The translations under genes were made by a program, and so were the position numbers. Under the pieces are notes generated by a model. The model did no database searches and was not told where the DNA came from. It saw nothing but the letters and a program-made list of their open reading frames with translations. 10,175 bases of DNA from a bacterium (lineage in GTDB: Bacteria; Desulfobacterota; Binatia; UBA12015), in NCBI GenBank assembly GCA_029976905.1, contig JAPOLW010000101.1, forward strand, positions 1 to 10,175. Reading direction: 5' to 3'. Position 1 is the stretch's first letter; every line of letters begins with the position of its first letter. Positions 6,503 to 10,175 of the stretch are shown here, in pieces.

Positions 6503-7888
6503 TCAGGCCCCTTGCTCGAGACGTTGCACGATCTTGGCGTGGACGGCACGGGTGATTGGGTAGCCGCGCGCCAGCCAGATGGAAAGGGCGAGCGCCGACG
6601 CTGGCGCCAGGCTCGAGAAGACCAGGATCGCGCGCCGCACCCCCTCGCTCTGTTCGGCGCCGCGCGTGAACCCAATGACGTCGAGGCCGGAGAGAAGCAC
6701 GAGCACCACGAGGGCGCCGGCCAGCTTGCGTAGGAACATGAACAAGCCGTTGTACAGCCCCTCGCGGCGCTCGCCGGTTTCCAGCTCGTCCTCGTCGATC
6801 ACTTCGCCCAACATCGCCCAGGGCATCAAGTCGACGACCCCGTACCCGATTCCGGCCAGGCAGACCAAACCGTAGAGCAGAGCGGAGTTCGTGTCCGGCG
6901 CCGAGAAGACGAGAAGCCCTTGCACGAGCATCCAGATCGCGCACCCCATCTGGAAGACTTCGGCCTTGTCGCGGTGGCGCGAGAGGCGCAGCCACGCAGG
7001 CAGGGTGACGATGGTCGTCAGGAGGAAGAGCGCCATCGCGATCTCGAACTCGTCGCCGCGCCCGAGCCAATAGGTGAAGTACAAGATGAGCATGGAGCCA
7101 ACGAGATCCATGGCGATCCGTCCGGTCAGGTAGAACCCCATGAGTTTCACGAAAGCGCGGCGGCGAAGCGCGACCCGGAACCCCTCGAAGAGGGTCTCCC
7201 CCGGCGCCCGACGAGCAAATCCGGGACGCTCGAAGGTGACCCGGTGGATCGCGAGCCACGGCAACATCATCAGCAAACCGTACGCGATTCCCGCCGCGGC
7301 AAAGCCCGCCGGGCCGTCGCCGAGAGCGCTCGCGACCGGACGAAGGGCGATCGCGCAGAAGACACCCAGAATCGCGCCGACCGAGCGGAAGGTATTGAGC
7401 GAGGTCCGGTCGTCGTAGTCGATCGCCATCTCGGGAATCAGGGCCAGGTAGGGCACCGACACCACGGTAAGCGCGATGCTGAGCAGGCAGTAGATGCTCG
7501 TGTAGTAGGCGAACAGTCCCCACTGCGAAGCCGCACCGGGCTCGACCCACAACAGCGCGAAGCACGCGCCGAAGGGCACCGCCCCAATCAGGAAGTAGGG
7601 ACGACGCCGTCCCCCCCAGAGCCAGGTCCGGTCGGAGAGACGGCCCATCGCGGGATCGGTGATCGCATCGACGATACGCCCGACGAAGGGGACCAGGCCC
7701 GCCAGCGCCGGCCGCAACCCGGCCACCTGCGTGAGGAAATACGTCGTATAGACGATCGAGAGGGCGGAGATGGCGGTGTTGACCGTCAGGTCGCCGAGGG
7801 CGAAGACGGTGCGGCCGCCCGGACTCAGAACGCGGTTCTCCCTCGACCCCGACGTTCCGGGGCTTGCGCTCTCACCCACCGCCGGCAC
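6503..7888 (-). CDS. MFS transporter, GPH (MelB-like) sodium:sugar symporter family
   Basis: A 461-residue, 12-helix inner-membrane transporter of the MFS_2/GPH (glycoside-pentoside-hexuronide:cation symporter) group, whose characterised members such as MelB import sugars with Na+ or H+. Family marks are DAITDP at 74-79 followed by MGRLSDRT, RRRPY at 94-98, DYDDRTSLNTFR at 157-168 after a PYLALIPEM segment, and PWAMLGEVIDEDE at 356-368 leading into TGERREG. Asp74 and Asp78 fall where MelB has its cation-binding acidic residues. The GTG at 7888-7886 is chosen because a GGAG site (7899-7896) lies seven bases before it and because it overlaps the upstream SGNH gene by 17 bp. About 25 residues precede the first hydrophobic stretch. 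GPH-type proteins in non-enteric bacteria often have unknown substrates (including lipids in related eukaryotic MFSD2 proteins), so sugar import is only the default reading. Confidence 0.9.
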   Translation of the reverse strand: MPAVGESASPGTSGSRENRVLSPGGRTVFALGDLTVNTAISALSIVYTTYFLTQVAGLRPALAGLVPFVGRIVDAITDPAMGRLSDRTWLWGGRRRPYFLIGAVPFGACFALLWVEPGAASQWGLFAYYTSIYCLLSIALTVVSVPYLALIPEMAIDYDDRTSLNTFRSVGAILGVFCAIALRPVASALGDGPAGFAAAGIAYGLLMMLPWLAIHRVTFERPGFARRAPGETLFEGFRVALRRRAFVKLMGFYLTGRIAMDLVGSMLILYFTYWLGRGDEFEIAMALFLLTTIVTLPAWLRLSRHRDKAEVFQMGCAIWMLVQGLLVFSAPDTNSALLYGLVCLAGIGYGVVDLMPWAMLGEVIDEDELETGERREGLYNGLFMFLRKLAGALVVLVLLSGLDVIGFTRGAEQSEGVRRAILVFSSLAPASALALSIWLARGYPITRAVHAKIVQRLEQGA

Positions 7889-8951
7889 GCCAGGACTCCA
7901 TGGCCGCTGCGTCTACCACACCACCCCGGTCCGAAGCCTCCCCGAGCGGCATCGTCCGATCGCCCTCTGCGTTGACGCGCGCGACGAGCCGGCGCGCCAG
8001 CCGACGGTGGGCGCGCGCCGTCGGGTGGCCGTCGCCCGCCAGCGCGAAGCTGCGGCGCTCGCCCGGGCCAAGTGCCTCTCGCACCGAGAGGACGTCGAGG
8101 CCTCGATCGCGCAAGCGGTTGGCCAACACCTCGCCGACGTCGTCCCAATATACGACCGTGAAACTCGCGCCCCAGCGCTCGCGCGCGAGGCTCGCGGCGC
8201 GCGCGACGATCTCCACGTAGAGGTCCCGGTCGGCCGCCTCCGCTTCGTGCGCAAGCCAACGCGCGAGAAGTCGCCGCGTCGGGCCAAAGTGGGCGAGCGC
8301 CCGGGCGACCCAGAACCACGGCCCCGAACGAAAGGGGCCGACGTACGAAATCGTCCCATCGCGAAGCTCGTAGGAAGGGCCGGCGAGATCCCAGGTCGTA
8401 CGGCCCGCGACCCGACCCACGTGTGCGTCGATCCCCTGGTAGACCACGGCTCGCACACCGTCGGGCACGCGCGCATCGAGTCGCCCGGTCTCGAGAGAAC
8501 GCAGCATCTGGTGCGGTCCGTACCCGTGAAAGCCCGCGTTCACGACGTGTGCACCTCCTGCGAGATCGGCAAACGCGGCCGGCAGGGTTTGATCGTCCTC
8601 CACACCCTCGCCAAAGGTGAAGGAGCCGCCGAAGAAGACGACGGCCGGGCCGTCGCGGCGGCTGCCCGGCGTTCGGCGCAATCCGTCATCATCGATCGTA
8701 TAGCGCACATCGTAGGCATCGTGACCGTCGATGGTCCGTCGCGCCCGCACACGCACCCCGGCCCGAGGGCGATAGCCCAGGACGGGATCTGGAACGAAAT
8801 AGCGTTCACCGCCTCCGGCGCCGCCGATCACGTAGGCGGCGGGCGGCGCATCGGCGGGCGCGAGCCAGAGCAAGATCAGCGCCAACGTCATGCCGGCGAC
8901 GAGGCCACCGCTCGCCAATGCCGCACGTCGCGCCCCCGGGGAAGAAGCCAC
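7872..8951 (-). CDS. Membrane-anchored SGNH/GDSL-like hydrolase
   Basis: A 359-residue protein with one N-terminal hydrophobic segment (about 14-31), so it is probably anchored in the inner membrane with its domain in the periplasm. SGNH hydrolases remove or move acyl groups on sugars, lipids or peptidoglycan. Block I is FFGGSFTFGEG at 106-116 with Ser110 as the expected nucleophile; Block II is VVNAGFHGYG at 136-145 with Asn138/Gly140; Block V is DGHPT at 307-311 with Asp307 and His309 as the rest of the triad. The block III Asn (GxND) is not seen; YQGIDAHVGR at 171-180 takes its place. The start is GTG at 8951-8949, without a clear ribosome binding site; an ATG at residue 21 would lose half the anchor. 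The end overlaps the symporter gene, which implies coupled expression and perhaps a shared substrate. A transferase rather than an esterase is possible. Confidence 0.82.
   Translation of the reverse strand: MASSPGARRAALASGGLVAGMTLALILLWLAPADAPPAAYVIGGAGGGERYFVPDPVLGYRPRAGVRVRARRTIDGHDAYDVRYTIDDDGLRRTPGSRRDGPAVVFFGGSFTFGEGVEDDQTLPAAFADLAGGAHVVNAGFHGYGPHQMLRSLETGRLDARVPDGVRAVVYQGIDAHVGRVAGRTTWDLAGPSYELRDGTISYVGPFRSGPWFWVARALAHFGPTRRLLARWLAHEAEAADRDLYVEIVARAASLARERWGASFTVVYWDDVGEVLANRLRDRGLDVLSVREALGPGERRSFALAGDGHPTARAHRRLARRLVARVNAEGDRTMPLGEASDRGGVVDAAAMESWRAGGG
7896..7899 (-). promoter_or_regulatory. Ribosome binding site of the GPH symporter
   Basis: GGAG on the minus strand, seven bases before the GTG at 7888, lies within the last codons of the SGNH gene (the Met-Glu of its MESW ending). 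It supports the overlapping start. Confidence 0.6.
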
Positions 8952-9026
8952 CGAAGCGGCTTAACGCCTGCGGTGGTGTCACGCACGCGCGCGGTCTGTT
9001 ACCCACCGCCGAAACGTCGACGAACG

Positions 9027-9036
9027 AGGAAGGAGA
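9027..9036 (+). promoter_or_regulatory. Ribosome binding site that fixes the TTG start of the reductase
   Basis: AGGAAGGAGA contains AAGGAG (9030-9035), a near-perfect Shine-Dalgarno sequence six bases before TTG at 9042. No ATG or GTG lies at a comparable distance in this frame, so TTG is the likely start. Confidence 0.85.
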
Positions 9037-9041
9037 TTCGC

Positions 9042-9806
9042 TTGAAGGATTTGTTCTCGGTTCAGGGAAAGACAGTTCTGGTCACCGGCGGCTCGCGCGG
9101 CATCGGCGAAATGATCGCGACGGGCTTCGTGGAGAACGGCGCACGCGTCTACATCGCGTCCCGCAAGGCCGCCGAGTGCGAGCGCGTCGCCGCCGAACTC
9201 TCCCAAAAGGGCTCCTGCTTCGCGATCGCCGCCGACCTGTCGACGGAGGCCGGATGCCGGGCGCTGGCCGACGCGGTGGCGTCGCGGGAGTCGGCCCTGC
9301 ACGTCCTGGTGAACAACGCCGGTGCGAACTGGGGCGCACCCTACGAAGAGTATCCCGATTCCGCCTGGGACAAGGTCCTGGCCTTGAACGTGAAGAGCGT
9401 CTTTCACCTGACCCGTTTCTGTACGCCCCTGCTCGAAAAAGGCGTTCGGGACGGAGACCCGGCCCGGGTCATCAACATCGGCTCGATCGACGGCATTCAG
9501 GCGCCTGCTCTCGAGACCTACGCGTACTCGGCGAGCAAAGCCGCCGTGCATCACATGACGCGGGTGCTCGCCACCAGGCTCGCCCCCCGGAAGATCACCG
9601 TAAATGCCGTCGCGCCGGGCCCGTTCCAGAGCAAGATGATGGCCGCAACGCTCGAGCAATTCGAGGAAGCGATCGTGCAGGGTTGCCCGCTCAAACGTAT
9701 CGGCGAACCGGAGGACATGGCGGGGATCGCGATCTACCTCGCTTCCCGCGCCGGTGCCTACGTCACCGGCACCGTCATCCCGGTGGACGGAGGGATCTCG
9801 ATCTAG
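9042..9806 (+). CDS. Short-chain dehydrogenase/reductase, RhlG-like
   Basis: A 254-residue classical SDR, a cytosolic NAD(P)H-dependent oxidoreductase. The Rossmann glycine motif is TGGSRGIG at 15-22; NNAG is at 91-94; the catalytic tetrad is Asn116, Ser148, Tyr162 and Lys166 (YSASK); the tail has the usual VTGTVIPVDGG. Arg19 in the glycine loop and Arg41 after the second strand would suit NADPH. The order of phrases (LFSVQGKTVLVTGGSRGIG, ADLSTEAG, NNAGANWGAP, PARVINIGSIDGI) recalls Pseudomonas RhlG, a beta-ketoacyl reductase once tied to rhamnolipid precursors, but without rhl genes nearby a general 3-oxoacyl or other carbonyl reductase role is safer. Translation starts at TTG 9042 with a strong ribosome binding site; the long open frame upstream is not coding. 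The gene diverges from the SGNH gene across 90 bp and converges on the fragment at 9836. Confidence 0.93.
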   Translation: MKDLFSVQGKTVLVTGGSRGIGEMIATGFVENGARVYIASRKAAECERVAAELSQKGSCFAIAADLSTEAGCRALADAVASRESALHVLVNNAGANWGAPYEEYPDSAWDKVLALNVKSVFHLTRFCTPLLEKGVRDGDPARVINIGSIDGIQAPALETYAYSASKAAVHHMTRVLATRLAPRKITVNAVAPGPFQSKMMAATLEQFEEAIVQGCPLKRIGEPEDMAGIAIYLASRAGAYVTGTVIPVDGGISI

Positions 9807-9835
9807 GCGGCCCGCGCGCTCGCGGAACCTCCGAC

Positions 9836-10175
9836 CTAGATCGACGCGTCGCCCGGCGACGCCGCCGGGCCCGCGTCGAGCGTCACCACCGAGCGACCAA
9901 ACGCCGACAGGCCCACGGCCGCATCCATGGCACGGATCGCTTCGATCTTGTTTTCGAAGGGCTTCCAGTCGTCGCGCTCGTCGATGGCGCTCCAGATCGC
10001 TTCGATCTCGTCGATCAAGAGCGTCTCCGGTTCGGCGCGATCGAAATACGGATCCTGCAATCGCGGGGTCGCGGCGGGTTCGTAGGCCGCCAGAGCGGCG
10101 CGAAGCACCGCGAACGCAGGCTCTTGGTAGAAGGACGCGGCCGGGCCGCGGGCGGCCGGGCCGCGCGGCCGGGCC
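9836..10175 (-). CDS. Unidentified protein, C-terminal fragment (5' end outside window)
   Basis: The minus-strand frame is open from the right edge to TAG at 9838-9836, giving at least 112 residues. I do not recognise the family. Base use in the third codon position looks like that of neighbouring genes, supporting a real gene. From FYQEPAF onward the fragment looks helical and charged, with the block PETLLIDEIEAIW, then DERDDWKPFENKIEAIR. The two IEAI segments lie 20 residues apart and are encoded by an exact 14-bp direct repeat (9935-9948 and 9995-10008). A less ordered tail rich in Ala, Gly and Pro ends the protein. Before FYQEP the translation becomes Ala/Arg/Gly/Pro-rich (GPAARGPAA), encoded by the GGCCGGGCC repeats at the edge, so that part could be a flexible region or a sequence-end problem. 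A GTG at 10108 could be read as a start but the open frame passes through it. Confidence 0.65.
   Translation of the reverse strand, partial: ARPRGPAARGPAASFYQEPAFAVLRAALAAYEPAATPRLQDPYFDRAEPETLLIDEIEAIWSAIDERDDWKPFENKIEAIRAMDAAVGLSAFGRSVVTLDAGPAASPGDASI
10139..10175. repeat. GGCCGGGCC repeats at the window edge
   Basis: Three exact copies of GGCCGGGCC start at 10139, 10154 and 10167, separated by six and four G/C bases. The sequence from 10138 to the end is entirely G and C. It lies within the open frame of the right-edge gene fragment and may be a low-complexity coding tract or the place where an assembly broke. Confidence 0.8.

Noticed and set aside
7770..9041. Long plus-strand open frame leading into the reductase
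   Set aside because: It is antisense to the symporter and SGNH genes and has no family motifs; high GC makes long shadow frames common. The strong ribosome binding site at 9027-9036 sets the true start.

Overview
The window is a dense, GC-rich stretch of bacterial chromosome (about two thirds G+C by eye) holding nine complete protein genes plus a gene fragment cut by each edge. No rRNA, tRNA, CRISPR array, insertion sequence or phage gene is visible. Two lipoproteins with signal peptides and lipoboxes point to a diderm bacterium. A heme A synthase (CtaA/COX15 type) points to aerobic respiration with an aa3-type oxidase. The gene mix (MelB/GPH-type symporter, fatty acid hydroxylase, SGNH protein with an N-terminal anchor, RhlG-like reductase) would fit a myxobacterial or other deltaproteobacterial lineage, but that placement is inference.

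Layout from left to right. At 1-393 is the C-terminal end of a MATE-family efflux pump. Facing it at 527-904 is a small chagasin-type (inhibitor family I42) lipoprotein. A divergent 176-bp gap leads to a second lipoprotein of unknown family (1081-1590) with a Trp/Gly/Pro-rich patch. A GC-rich hairpin at 1601-1619 separates it from a convergent membrane fatty acid hydroxylase/sterol desaturase-type gene (1625-2443). Divergent from that is a class I SAM-dependent methyltransferase (2532-3401).

From 3455 to 8951 four genes lie on the minus strand, read from right to left: an anchored SGNH/GDSL-like protein, a GPH-type MFS symporter overlapping it by 17 bp, then after a 103-bp gap heme A synthase, and finally an ABC exporter half-transporter whose GTG start overlaps the heme A synthase stop in a GTGA junction. 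These look like two translationally coupled pairs, perhaps one operon. The ABC protein carries a 36-bp in-frame tandem duplication in the linker between its membrane and ATPase domains.

At the right end an RhlG-like short-chain dehydrogenase (9042-9806, TTG start with a strong ribosome binding site) diverges from the SGNH gene. It converges on an unidentified C-terminal fragment (9836 to the edge) that runs into a GGCCGGGCC-rich end.

Most of the window is ordinary housekeeping and envelope content. I do not see a clear undescribed multi-gene system. The better leads are the unknown Trp-rich lipoprotein, the chagasin lipoprotein, the coupled SGNH/symporter pair, the heme A synthase/ABC pair and the linker duplication.
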